Notes under the pieces: generated by a model | What the model was told of the DNA's origin: nothing | The model's database searches: none | Seen by the model: only the letters and a program-made list of their open reading frames with translations | Part shown: in pieces, positions 18,535-27,344 of the stretch | Layout of the letters: each line of letters starts with the position of its first letter | Numbering within the stretch: the first letter of the stretch is position 1 | NCBI GenBank assembly: GCA_046582495.1 | Contig: JAYGEG010000160.1 | Coordinates: 62,001 to 126,000, forward strand | Direction of reading: 5' to 3' | Source of the DNA: TMED23 sp913054205 | GTDB taxonomy: Bacteria; Pseudomonadota; Alphaproteobacteria; Rhodospirillales; UBA2165 | Length of the DNA: 64,000 nucleotides | Made by a program: the position numbers and the translations under genes

Positions 18535-20058
18535 ATGGCCGGTAATCTATTTTCCTCATCATCTATTTCGAGCACCCCTGAAATCGGTACGCCGACAAAA
18601 GATGGGCGTATCGGTATTGTTGACATTGGCTCGAACACGGTTCGTTTGGTTGTCTATGACGCACCCGCCCGGCTGCCGGTTCCAATATTCAATGAGCGGG
18701 TCTCCTGTGAATTGGGGAAAGGGCTTGGCCACAGCGGACGTCTCAATCCGGAAGGTGTCGAACTCGCTTACCGAACGCTCGGCAGATTTACCAGCTTGGC
18801 ACGTGAGATGGGCGTCGAGAATTTTGTTATGCTTGCGACGGCGGCCGTGCGGGAAGCATCAGACGGCGCAGAATTCACAGCAGAAATAGAGCGTCGATTT
18901 GGATATCCGGTTCAGGTCCTATCCGGATCAGAAGAAGCCCGGCTCGGCGCCATGGGTATCCTAGGTGGGTCTCCCAAGGCTGACGGATTGTCGGGCGATT
19001 TGGGTGGTGGTAGTCTTGATCTTGTATCCCTTGATATTGGGGAGTTTGGTCGCAGTGCGACTTTGCCGCTGGGCCATTTGCGGGTAGCCGAAGATTCTGA
19101 TCAAGATACAAAATTAGCCAAAAACTTAATCGCAGAACAGTTTGATAATTGTTCTTGGTTGGGCAGCACGCCTGGTCGGACATTATTTGCCGTTGGTGGT
19201 GCGTGGCGGGCGATCGCGCGTATTTATATTGAGCAAACCAAATATCCACTCCATGTTTTGGATAACTTTACCGTTGAAACTTCGGACGCTCTCAGCCTTA
19301 CAGAGTTGATCGGCGGTTTGAGTCCAAAATCACTCGAGCAAATGGCAGGCGTCGCACGTCGGCGCGCCGATACACTGCCGTTCGCAGCTCTGGTCCTCAA
19401 TCGTTTGTTAGAAATAACCCAACCCAAGCAGTTGGTTTTTTCTGGTTATGGGTTGAGAGAAGGGCAGTTCTTCGAAATGCTACCGCCAGAAATGAAAAAG
19501 GAAGACCCGCTGATCAGTGCCTGCGAGGGGTTTGCTGTTAGGAGTGGGCGTTTTTCGGTCCACGGTGAGGAAATAGCATCCTGGATGGCGCCGCTTTTTA
19601 AAGATGAGACTGAACGCTACCATCGCCTCTGTCATGCGGCGGCACTACTGAGTGATATTGGCTGGACCGAGCATCCTGATTACCGTGCGCTTCATGCATT
19701 CCTTCGTGTTTTGCGCCTGCCGATATCAGGGGTAACTCACCGCCAGCGCGTCATGCTCGCGCTCGCTGTTTATGTTCGCTACAACGGCAAACGCAAGCAG
19801 TATGAAGTTCAACAAGTGCGCGACATTATTAGTGAGAAGGATCAACACCGCGCCAGTGTGATGGGTGTTGCCCTGCGCCTCGCTCATATGTTGTCTGGCG
19901 GTGTCCCTGGAATTTTACCGCGCACGACTTTGCACATATCAAAAGCAAAATTGAAGTTAAAAGTAGACAAAGCGAGCCGTGTTCTGATTGGCGATGCGGT
20001 TGAAAAGCTATTTTATGATTTGGCAGATATACTGGAAATTGAGGGCAGCATAAAATAG
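18535..20058 (+). CDS. ppx: Exopolyphosphatase / guanosine pentaphosphatase
   Basis: Releases phosphate from polyphosphate ends, and may also act on pppGpp. The 507-residue protein has an N-terminal actin-like ASKHA fold: GIVDIGSNTVRLVVYD is the first phosphate loop and GDLGGGSLDLVSLD the second, with catalytic Glu in ATAAVREASDG. The remaining 180 residues form the HD-like C-terminal part (YHRLCHAAALLSDIGW). The first 20 residues are polar and Ser-rich and may be disordered. It converges with rnd. Confidence 0.93.
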   Translation: MAGNLFSSSSISSTPEIGTPTKDGRIGIVDIGSNTVRLVVYDAPARLPVPIFNERVSCELGKGLGHSGRLNPEGVELAYRTLGRFTSLAREMGVENFVMLATAAVREASDGAEFTAEIERRFGYPVQVLSGSEEARLGAMGILGGSPKADGLSGDLGGGSLDLVSLDIGEFGRSATLPLGHLRVAEDSDQDTKLAKNLIAEQFDNCSWLGSTPGRTLFAVGGAWRAIARIYIEQTKYPLHVLDNFTVETSDALSLTELIGGLSPKSLEQMAGVARRRADTLPFAALVLNRLLEITQPKQLVFSGYGLREGQFFEMLPPEMKKEDPLISACEGFAVRSGRFSVHGEEIASWMAPLFKDETERYHRLCHAAALLSDIGWTEHPDYRALHAFLRVLRLPISGVTHRQRVMLALAVYVRYNGKRKQYEVQQVRDIISEKDQHRASVMGVALRLAHMLSGGVPGILPRTTLHISKAKLKLKVDKASRVLIGDAVEKLFYDLADILEIEGSIK

Positions 20059-20100
20059 GCGGATTATATTTCCCCTGTCCCTTAATCGGGGGAGTTGAAA

Positions 20101-21261
20101 CTATTCGTCTTCGAATTCGACCAGTTCCAGTGTTTGTCCGTTTATAACTAAGGCTAGTTTGCCATCTCTCAGATTGAGAGCGTCCTGGCCAAACAATTGG
20201 CGCCGCCATCCTGAGAGCGCCGGCACATCCGCCTTCTCACCATAGGTAGCGATTTTTTCGATGTGGTCACCATGCGCGATCAGTTTTTGCGCGACCTCTT
20301 GCTGCTCACATTTCATTTTCAAAAGAACTTTTAGCAAATCCGTAACGGGGCCAATTCCGCGTGGAAGATTAGGGCGGCGAGGAACTTCCGGGCATTCATC
20401 GTCGGGCAACTCCAAGCCGGATTTTACGGCTTTCAAGATTTTTTCACCGGCACTGCCTTCGGCCATATTCTTTCCAAGACCACGTGTGCGGGAAAGTTCG
20501 CTTACTGATTTTGGCGTGTGATAGGCAATTTCCACCAGGGCCTCGTCTCGCAATACACGGTTGCGCGGTACGTCACGTTTCTGTGCTTCTGTTTCGCGCC
20601 ATGCCGTGACTTCTCGTAATACAGCTAAGAAGCGCGGTTTCGGTGCGCGCGCTTTAACCCGGCGCCAAGCTTCTCTCGGCGGGAATTTATAAATTTTTTC
20701 GTCTATGAGTTTGGCCAGTTCTTCTTCCTGCCATTCATGGCGGTTGCTGGCGGCAAGTTTAGCTTCTAAGGCCTCATAGATGGGACGCAAATGAATGACA
20801 TCGTCGAGCGCATACTTAACTTGCTTGTCTGTCAAAGGGCGCTGAGACCAATCAGTAAAACGAGAAGATTTATCAACTTGTGCGCCGACCAATTTATTGA
20901 CAAGCGTTTCGTAGCCGACAGATTCGCCAAATCCGCAGACCATCGCGGCAACTTGAGTGTCAAAAAGCGGAGCGGGTAAACTGCCCATCAGTTTGTAGAA
21001 GATTTCGAGGTCTTGGCGTGCCGCATGAAAAACTTTGAGGACGCTTTTATTCGCCATTAAATCGAGCATGGGCGTGAGGTCCAGACCTTCTGCCAAGGCA
21101 TCGACGGCCAAGGCCTCATCGTCACTGGCCAATTGCACCAAACACAATTGCGGCCAATAGGTTTTCTCACGCATGAACTCCGTATCGACTGTGACGTAGG
21201 TCGATTTTGAAAGGCGATCACAGAATTCTGCTAGGGATTTGGTATCGGTAATAATGGACAT
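20101..21261 (-). CDS. rnd: Ribonuclease D
   Basis: 3' to 5' exoribonuclease for tRNA maturation, 386 residues. The DEDD exonuclease domain shows VDTEFMREKTYWPQLCLVQLA (Exo I, D and E), FHAARQDLEIFY (Exo II) and YALDDVIHLRPIY (Exo III, Asp and Tyr-type). Two HRDC-like helical regions follow (residues about 205-380). The start is set at MSIITDTKSL; an ATG six codons earlier is possible. In many alphaproteobacteria rnd directly adjoins aspS; here 6.8 kb of other genes lies between them. Confidence 0.94.
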   Translation of the reverse strand: MSIITDTKSLAEFCDRLSKSTYVTVDTEFMREKTYWPQLCLVQLASDDEALAVDALAEGLDLTPMLDLMANKSVLKVFHAARQDLEIFYKLMGSLPAPLFDTQVAAMVCGFGESVGYETLVNKLVGAQVDKSSRFTDWSQRPLTDKQVKYALDDVIHLRPIYEALEAKLAASNRHEWQEEELAKLIDEKIYKFPPREAWRRVKARAPKPRFLAVLREVTAWRETEAQKRDVPRNRVLRDEALVEIAYHTPKSVSELSRTRGLGKNMAEGSAGEKILKAVKSGLELPDDECPEVPRRPNLPRGIGPVTDLLKVLLKMKCEQQEVAQKLIAHGDHIEKIATYGEKADVPALSGWRRQLFGQDALNLRDGKLALVINGQTLELVEFEDE

Positions 21262-21655
21262 GGTCGCTGTCTTACACATTTTTTTCAGGAAGCTAAAGCA
21301 TTGTGATTAACAACACCTCTCAAATCTTTTTTTATGTCGTTGTATCTCGGTCATGTCTATTTTTTCGGAAATCGTTACATTCCTGCCGGATTTAATCATG
21401 GGGCCTGCCCTCCAAGGATGATTGGCCATTATAGCGCGGTCTTTATGCGCTTTATTTTTGGCAGATTTCTGTTCAAAATAGGTATTAGGTGAGTGTCCGG
21501 TTGAATTGTCGAAACTATTAACGTTACACTAGGTGTAATGTTTCGATATTCAATATTGAATTCAGATTTTTATTCCGTTACACCAATGAGGTACGGGGTA
21601 TTTCAAATAGCTAACAACCAGTATTTGTTGGCTGATCAACAGGGAGAACTATAAA
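21262..21655. promoter_or_regulatory. Divergent promoter region with operator-like palindromes
   Basis: This 394-base gap separates rnd from the TRAP operon. It holds a palindrome TTACAC-TAG-GTGTAA (21524-21538), a perfect 12-base palindrome TTCAATATTGAA (21549-21560) and a further GTTACACC half site (21578-21584). The motif GTGTAAT also occurs before the iclR gene (25446-25452). These are candidate binding sites for the nearby IclR regulator. No gene is seen in the gap. Confidence 0.45.
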
Positions 21656-22684
21656 ATGACTACTCGAATTTTAAATGTTGCCTTAGCTGCCGCTGTTGGC
21701 GGAGCAGCCGTTTTTGGAGGTGCTCTTTCCATCGCACCTGCCAAAGCTGAAACTGAATTACTATTCAATCGCTTTTTGCCTGCAAAACATCCATTCAATG
21801 TCGGTATGTTTATTCCTTGGGCCAAAGACGTCGCGCGCGTCACTAATGGAAGCGTCAAAGTAAAATTCACTGAAAAATCTTTGGCGCCACCACCGAAGCA
21901 GTGGAACATGGTTTCCAAAGGCATAGCTGATGTTGCAATGCTGGCCAATAACTTCGAATCTGGTCGTTTAAAGTTGCCAAATATCGCCCAGGTGCCGTTT
22001 GGTGCATCTTCGGCAGAAAAACGTGGTCTGGCGATGTGGCGGACTCACGTTAAATACCTAGCCAAAGCCAACGAATACAAAGGCATGAAAGTTTTGGGTC
22101 AGTGGTCGATTTCTGCCGCGAGTTTCTTGGCAGACAAACCGATCTTAAAGATGGGTGATCTCAAGAACTATAAGATGTGGGCGATTAACGGCCTTCCTAA
22201 CAAAATGATGAAAAATATGGGTGCTGTTGTTGTTTCTGTTCCGGGCGTTCAAATGTTTAACGTTGTCTCAAAAGGTATCGTTAAAGGCTCAGTCACCTCT
22301 CATTATACGCTGATGGTGTTTAAGTTGATGCCGTATATCAAGCATGTCACCACCATTCCAGGTGGTTTCCAATCGAACAACTTTTCATTGCTCTTTAGTG
22401 AGAAAAAATGGAATGGCTTGTCAGCTTCTGAAAAGAAAGCGATTACCGGTATTTCCGGCGACACGGTCGCCATAAACGCTGGTAAACGTGTTGATTTCTT
22501 AGACAAAAAAGCACGCGGAATGGCGATGAAAAAGGGTATTAAATTCCATACAGCAAGCCCTGAATTCGTTACGGCAATTCGCAAAAAATCTCAATTCTTG
22601 GTTGATGGTTGGCTGAAGGAAGCTGCGGCCAAAGGCGTTGATGGCAAAGCTGCGCTCGCTTACTTCAAGTCACAGTCCAAGTAG
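21656..22684 (+). CDS. TRAP transporter substrate-binding protein (DctP-like)
   Basis: Periplasmic solute receptor of 342 residues. It has a signal peptide with a hydrophobic core ALAAAVGGAAVFGGALSI and a cleavage site near APAKAET. The mature part begins LLFNRFLPAKHPFNVG and contains the DctP-type pattern of alternating beta/alpha lobes, with WAINGLPNKMMKNMGAVVVSVPG in the ligand-bridging region. It is followed after 9 bases by the small permease. The conserved Arg of carboxylate-binding TRAP receptors is not obvious to me, so the ligand class is left open. Confidence 0.88.
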   Translation: MTTRILNVALAAAVGGAAVFGGALSIAPAKAETELLFNRFLPAKHPFNVGMFIPWAKDVARVTNGSVKVKFTEKSLAPPPKQWNMVSKGIADVAMLANNFESGRLKLPNIAQVPFGASSAEKRGLAMWRTHVKYLAKANEYKGMKVLGQWSISAASFLADKPILKMGDLKNYKMWAINGLPNKMMKNMGAVVVSVPGVQMFNVVSKGIVKGSVTSHYTLMVFKLMPYIKHVTTIPGGFQSNNFSLLFSEKKWNGLSASEKKAITGISGDTVAINAGKRVDFLDKKARGMAMKKGIKFHTASPEFVTAIRKKSQFLVDGWLKEAAAKGVDGKAALAYFKSQSK

Positions 22685-22693
22685 AAAAAATTC

Positions 22694-23260
22694 ATGTCTG
22701 AACTTGGCTTGCCGGGCACCGATGACGGTGCCCGGCAATCCAATTGGCTATTTACTGCGCTAAAACTCATCACAGCGGTGACGATCTTTGCGATGGCTTT
22801 GTTAACCTTTGCTGATGTGTTGGGGCGTTATGTGTTCAGCGCACCGATCCAAGGAACCTTCGAAATTGTTGGTTTGTTGTTGGGCGTTGTAACTTTTTCC
22901 GCTTTGCCGTTGGTCACGTATTCGCGCACCCACATTACGGTCGATCTTTTTGACAGTTTTATTCGTGGTAAATTTCGGTGGGTACAGCAATTCGCGACTT
23001 TATTGGGAAGTGCTTGCGTAATTGCTTTTTTGGCGGAACGGCTCATTGCGGCGGGAATTGACGAAACTGAAGCAAAATTCGTCACCGAAGATTTGGGACT
23101 ATCCAGAGCACCGTTGCTCTACGGATTGTCTGGATTATCAATGATCACCGTGGCCCTTCTCCTCCTCATGATGTGGCAAATGGCGACAGGGCGCCTCGAG
23201 GTAAAACAGCCAGACATTGATCTATATAAAGTTGATCCAGATGAACATCCGGCCCTCTAA
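22694..23260 (+). CDS. TRAP transporter small permease (DctQ-like)
   Basis: Inner-membrane subunit of 188 residues with four predicted helices (VTIFAMALLTFADVLGRY; FEIVGLLLGVVTFSALPLV; FATLLGSACVIAFL; GLSGLSMITVALLLL). The ADVLGRYVFSAPIQGTFEI stretch after helix 1 is the DctQ signature. It lies between the binding protein and the large permease, 22 bases before the latter, forming a standard three-gene TRAP operon. Confidence 0.9.
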   Translation: MSELGLPGTDDGARQSNWLFTALKLITAVTIFAMALLTFADVLGRYVFSAPIQGTFEIVGLLLGVVTFSALPLVTYSRTHITVDLFDSFIRGKFRWVQQFATLLGSACVIAFLAERLIAAGIDETEAKFVTEDLGLSRAPLLYGLSGLSMITVALLLLMMWQMATGRLEVKQPDIDLYKVDPDEHPAL

Positions 23261-23282
23261 TAAATTAAATGAATTTTAAATT

Positions 23283-24584
23283 ATGACAATTTCCTTAATC
23301 GGCTTTGCAATTCTGTTTTTAATCGCCTTCCTCGGCTTTCCGCTTGGCTTCACTATGCTGGCGGTGGGAGGGATCGGCTTTGGCATTTTACGGGGGACGG
23401 GTCCCGCCCTCGAAATGGTCATACAGCAGACTATGGACGTCGTGCTCAACACAAATTTCGCGGTCTTGCCGATGTTTCTCCTGATGGGTACTTTTGTTTA
23501 TCGGGCGGCCCTTTCTGATGATTTGTATGAGGCTGCGGACGCCTGGCTTGGGCATCACCGGGGCGGGCTTGCGATGGCGACGGTGGCTGCTTGCGGTGGC
23601 TTTGCCGCTGTGTCCGGATCGTCACTGGCCACAGTTGCGACGATGGCCAAGGTCGCGATACCTGCCATGCGCAAATACAAATATGCCGATAGCTTGGCTG
23701 CTGGAACCGTGGCGGCAGGTGGCACGCTTGGCATTTTAATCCCGCCGTCAGCCGCGCTGATTATCTATGGCATCTTGACGGAAGAGGGGATTGCGGAACT
23801 TTTTGTCGCCGGCATCATTCCGGGCATTATTTCTATTATTCTCTATATCGCCGTCATAAGGATTGTTACGCATTTTAAGCCTGAAATGGGCCCGCGCGGT
23901 AAGCGTTCAAGTTGGAAAGTCCGGTTTGAGAAACTGTATCGAGTGTGGGGTATTTTACTGCTGTTTTTCCTCATCCTCGGCGGTATTACCTTCGGTGTGT
24001 TTACGCCAAATGAGGCCGGTGGTATTGGCGCTATTGGCGCATTGCTGTTTGCCATGCTGCGTAAAAAAATGTCCTGGCAGATATTATTTGAGTCTCTTGT
24101 TGAGGCAGCGCAGACCACAGCAATGGTGTTTATGATCGCAATCGGTGCCTTGATACTCAATAATTTCATCGCCCTCGCCGGTATTTCCTCCGGCGCAATC
24201 AAATGGATCGAATCCTATAATCTGGCACCAATGCATGTGTTGCTGATCATCTTGGCCTTTTTAGTGGTCCTCGGCACCGTGGTTGAGGGTTTGGCCATGA
24301 TTTTCCTCACTGTGCCGATTTTTGTGCCGGTCGTCGAAGGCTTGGGATTTGATTTAATTTGGTTTGGTATTGTTTTGGTGATGATGGTTGAGATCAGTCT
24401 TATCACGCCGCCGATAGGGCTAAACGTGTTTGTCATGAAGTCGATGATGCCGGACGTGCCGCTCGGTACGATTTTTAAAGGAATTGGACCCTTCTTTGTG
24501 GCAGATATGTTTCGCATTACGATTGTTGTCGCCTTCCCAGCCGTGGTGCTGTGGCTACCGAGATTGGTGTACGGGCCAGGATAA
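23283..24584 (+). CDS. TRAP transporter large permease (DctM-like)
   Basis: Sodium-coupled translocation subunit of 433 residues with about 12 hydrophobic segments. GCGGFAAVSGSSLATVATMA and GTLGILIPPSAALIIYGILTEE are the conserved DctM regions, the latter part of the elevator core. The operon ends here; the convergent iclR gene begins its 3' end 22 bases on. No strong terminator is visible between them. Confidence 0.93.
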   Translation: MTISLIGFAILFLIAFLGFPLGFTMLAVGGIGFGILRGTGPALEMVIQQTMDVVLNTNFAVLPMFLLMGTFVYRAALSDDLYEAADAWLGHHRGGLAMATVAACGGFAAVSGSSLATVATMAKVAIPAMRKYKYADSLAAGTVAAGGTLGILIPPSAALIIYGILTEEGIAELFVAGIIPGIISIILYIAVIRIVTHFKPEMGPRGKRSSWKVRFEKLYRVWGILLLFFLILGGITFGVFTPNEAGGIGAIGALLFAMLRKKMSWQILFESLVEAAQTTAMVFMIAIGALILNNFIALAGISSGAIKWIESYNLAPMHVLLIILAFLVVLGTVVEGLAMIFLTVPIFVPVVEGLGFDLIWFGIVLVMMVEISLITPPIGLNVFVMKSMMPDVPLGTIFKGIGPFFVADMFRITIVVAFPAVVLWLPRLVYGPG

Positions 24585-24606
24585 CGTGGCCGATAGATAC
24601 TTCGGT

Positions 24607-25413
24607 TTATTGTTGCGCATATCGAAGCTCACATCGATTTGCCGCTTGTTTTAGATCATCCAAATAAAATGCCATAAACTCGTCCTCACTGTGCGCGGCG
24701 CGGCGCCAGACAATGCTGATACAGCCGAGCACAATTGCTTCGTTCATGATCGGCATGGCAATTGCCGATAATTCATCGTCGAAGCCAAATTCATTGGCCT
24801 CGCCTCCGGTAAAGCCGACGTCGCGAGGGGCCACTCCATTTTCTCTAATTTTTTCAAGGTCGGACTCTAATTCCTCAAAATCTTTAACCTGCATATGATA
24901 GGGGTTTTTTGAGGCCTTAATTTTCTTGAATAAATTCTTTCTTATTTTGTCTGAGCAAAACGCAAGATACGCCCTGCCGACGGCGCTTTTGGTCATGTTA
25001 ACTTGCAAGCCAATGGGGTCTATTTTGAGGCGATAGGGACTGGACGCACGGCTGGTTTCAATGAGCTTCATCATGTCGCCGCCAGATTGGTCGAGCATAA
25101 ACAAATCCGATGGCCATTTTATCTTTTGCCGCAGATTTTCTAGAACCGGCGCGGCTGCTTCACTCACTCTATCTTGAAAATTCAATTTATTGCTGAGTGT
25201 CCGCAAGCCAATCGTATTGCGATATTTAGAATCACTGATGCCTTGCCTCACCATGCCGGTTTCGGCGAGTGTTTTCAGAATGCGCAATAATGTTGGTTTT
25301 GATAACTCAGTTTCGAGGTGTATCTCGTGCAGACTGGCTGGGCCCATGTCATGCAAGGATTTGAGAACATTTATGCCGCGCTCTAAGGAGCGGATGGATT
25401 TGACATTTGCCAT
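24607..25413 (-). CDS. IclR family transcriptional regulator
   Basis: DNA-binding regulator of 268 residues: N-terminal winged helix (SIRSLERGINVLKSLHDMGPASLHEIHLETELSKPTL, residues 5-70) and C-terminal effector-binding domain (about 85-265). It lies tail to tail with the TRAP operon and is a likely candidate for its control, binding the transporter substrate or a derivative. GTGTAAT motifs occur both at its own promoter and in the TRAP promoter palindrome. The pairing is by proximity, not proven. Confidence 0.88.
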   Translation of the reverse strand: MANVKSIRSLERGINVLKSLHDMGPASLHEIHLETELSKPTLLRILKTLAETGMVRQGISDSKYRNTIGLRTLSNKLNFQDRVSEAAAPVLENLRQKIKWPSDLFMLDQSGGDMMKLIETSRASSPYRLKIDPIGLQVNMTKSAVGRAYLAFCSDKIRKNLFKKIKASKNPYHMQVKDFEELESDLEKIRENGVAPRDVGFTGGEANEFGFDDELSAIAMPIMNEAIVLGCISIVWRRAAHSEDEFMAFYLDDLKQAANRCELRYAQQ

Positions 25414-25489
25414 AGGGAAAGTGGCCTCGCTAACCGTTTCACCCAGTGTAATATGACTGGACGGACATTGTCACTCGGATCAGTTGGAA

Positions 25490-26176
25490 TTAGGAAAGTT
25501 TCATTGCCTCGATCTTGACCGAATGGACATAGGAAAAAGGCCGGTGGTCGGAAAGGGTGACATTTTTGAAACCGGCTTTTTCTATTTCAGAGATCAAAGC
25601 ATCTTCTTCGAGCGCTCCGCCGAGAGACGTATTATAGGAAAGTGGATCGGACAGAACTTCGGCGGGCAGGTCTTCGGTCTTGATCAAATCGCGCGCCACC
25701 AACTTTCCATTCGATTTCACCACCCGAAATGCCTCGGCAAATGCTTTCTCCTTGCTGATTGCCAAATTGAACGACGCATTGGCGATGATGATATCTGCGC
25801 AAGCGTCAGCTAGGGGCAAATATTCAATATCCCCGCAAATATTAATTAACAACTGTTGATAATTAATTTTGGGGAGCATCTCGAACGTCATATCAACAGA
25901 AATTACGGTGCCGCGGGGCAGGCGGGTCGAGGCGATGTAGCTATCAACACCTGCGCCAGAGCCGAGATCAACAACAGTTTCGTCGCCGCTAAATTCAAGG
26001 CCCTCAAAAAGATAGCCGCAACCCGAATAGCCCTCAATGAGAGCAGGCGGCAGAGACTCAATCAGGTCAGAAGGATAGCCATGCTCAATCGCCTTCGCCG
26101 CCCCATTTTCACCGCTCTGGTTCGCATAGCGTCGCCTAATCTGCGCCTTGACCTGCTGTTCCCACGTTTCCGTCAT
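25490..26176 (-). CDS. ArsM-fold SAM-dependent methyltransferase lacking two catalytic cysteines
   Basis: Rossmann-fold methyltransferase of 228 residues. Motif I is VVDLGSGAGVDS (residues 68-79), followed by VISVDMTFEML. The overall order (HGYPSDLIESLPP, GYSGCG, LGSGAGVD, MTFEML) matches arsenite methyltransferases. However, the two cysteines that bind arsenic in that family appear to be replaced: NASFNL at 133-138 in place of NCVINL, and TSLGGAL at 183-189 in place of a C(I/V)GGAL motif. The start is set at 26176 because a terminator fills the sequence just before it. A different methyl acceptor is likely. Confidence 0.8.
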   Translation of the reverse strand: MTETWEQQVKAQIRRRYANQSGENGAAKAIEHGYPSDLIESLPPALIEGYSGCGYLFEGLEFSGDETVVDLGSGAGVDSYIASTRLPRGTVISVDMTFEMLPKINYQQLLINICGDIEYLPLADACADIIIANASFNLAISKEKAFAEAFRVVKSNGKLVARDLIKTEDLPAEVLSDPLSYNTSLGGALEEDALISEIEKAGFKNVTLSDHRPFSYVHSVKIEAMKLS

Positions 26177-26191
26177 GTGCTCAGGATAAAG

Positions 26192-26223
26192 AAAAAGGGG
26201 CGTCTCACAAGAGCGCGCCCCTT
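26192..26223 (-). terminator. Rho-independent terminator of the metallophosphoesterase gene
   Basis: On the minus strand an 8-bp stem AAGGGGCG/CGCCCCTT (26216-26223 with 26195-26202) is followed by TTTCTTT. It lies 23 bases past the phosphoesterase stop, separates that gene from the methyltransferase, and rules against the longer methyltransferase start at 26233. Confidence 0.85.
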
Positions 26224-26245
26224 CAATTTTCATTATATACCGAAA

Positions 26246-27022
26246 TTAGTGCGGCATATGATCTGGGTTCCAGAAGGTGCCGGAGCGGATCATGCCGGCG
26301 ATACGTTCGCCATGTTCAATCCAGCTGTTTTCGTTGAGTTTCGCTTGCTCTTCGGTATCAACTTCGACGCGCTCAACGCGGCAATCCCATTTGCCGTCGC
26401 CCAAATATTCAACAACTGCATAGGATGGACGCGGATCGCCATCCCAGCTCATGCCGACAGCCGCCGCACAAACCAATTTGTTTACTCTGTCACCATTTTT
26501 GATGTTGCGGACGGACGGGCCATGAATATGACCATGCGCCATAACGTCATAATCGTGATCGAGGAGTTTCTCGGCGATTTCGTCATCGGTGAGGCGGAAC
26601 GGAAATGCATCTGCATCACCAATGTCATACGGTGTGGCGTGGAAGACATGGAAATCGTGGCCCATATCGGGTGTGTAGGTATTCGAGAACGGACGTTTGT
26701 CGAGCCAATCGAGTTGTTCGGTGCTCAAACGTTCGCGAGTTTGCTCCATCATCCGGAACATCCATTCCTGATGCGGGCTTTTTGGTTTAGCGGTTTCCCA
26801 AATTTTGCGGGTGACCCAAAGATCAACATTACCGACAATAAGGTCAATTTCGGGACGATCCATCATCCGTTGGACAATTTTTTCGGGTTCAGGTCCGAGG
26901 CCGACAAGATCGCCAATGACGATGACTTTGTCGGGGTTTTCTGCAGCGACACGTTCTTCAACCGCATCCAATTGCGTGACTTGACCGTGAATATCTGAAT
27001 ACAGGCAATATTTAAAGCTCAT
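26246..27022 (-). CDS. Calcineurin-like metallophosphoesterase
   Basis: Cytoplasmic phosphoesterase of 258 residues. The dimetal motifs are in order: YSDIHGQ (D-x-H, residues 8-14), VIGDLVGLGPEP (GDxxxxG), GNVD (GN-D type) and MAHGHIHGPSV (GHxH). It resembles YfcE/Ppp-like phosphodiesterases; the substrate is unknown. The start MSFKYCLYSDIHG is supported by GAAAGGA about 8 bases upstream. A 1.1 kb antisense open frame across it is an artefact of codon structure. Confidence 0.88.
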   Translation of the reverse strand: MSFKYCLYSDIHGQVTQLDAVEERVAAENPDKVIVIGDLVGLGPEPEKIVQRMMDRPEIDLIVGNVDLWVTRKIWETAKPKSPHQEWMFRMMEQTRERLSTEQLDWLDKRPFSNTYTPDMGHDFHVFHATPYDIGDADAFPFRLTDDEIAEKLLDHDYDVMAHGHIHGPSVRNIKNGDRVNKLVCAAAVGMSWDGDPRPSYAVVEYLGDGKWDCRVERVEVDTEEQAKLNENSWIEHGERIAGMIRSGTFWNPDHMPH

Positions 27023-27344
27023 GATTTTTTTCCTTTCTCTCGCCATTTGGAATGGCGCAGATTTTAATTTCATCCCCAGTTTGGATTTAAAATCGCCTGC
27101 CCCCAATGCAGGTTGTAATTCGATTTTAATTCTTACTGTTGAATTCGATGCCTATCTATACCAAATCCGCCTTAGGTGCCGCAAACTTATTTGTCGAAAC
27201 TCACGAAAAAACTAACGATAAATCCCTAAAAAAAATATTGGATTTATGCACGCCTATATTGGCGAAATGGTTGCGCGCCGGGCTGTCAGGTTGTAAACCC
27301 CGGCCATAGAAATTTTTACCAACACAAATAATTGGGGTAATAAA
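27023..27344. other. Intergenic leader with two hairpins
   Basis: This 322-base divergent gap before the nitroreductase holds two small inverted repeats, CGCC/GGCG (27251-27264) and GCCGGG/CCCGGC (27277-27304), both within the probable leader of the nitroreductase. No known riboswitch class is recognised and no gene is seen. Confidence 0.3.

Noticed and set aside
20071..20096. CTGTCCCTTAAT between ppx and rnd, similar to CTGTCCCCTTAAT between eipB and dinB (33201-33213)
   Set aside because: The shared stretch is short and each has only a weak hairpin without a T tract. Too little to call a repeat family.
26177..26233. Longer N-terminus for the methyltransferase (start at 26233)
   Set aside because: The added codons are made of a terminator hairpin and its T tract, and lack a ribosome site.
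25856..26998. A 380-codon open frame on the plus strand across the methyltransferase and phosphoesterase genes
   Set aside because: Both minus-strand genes show clear catalytic motifs, and the antisense frame has no recognisable domain. It is a by-product of minus-strand codon bias.
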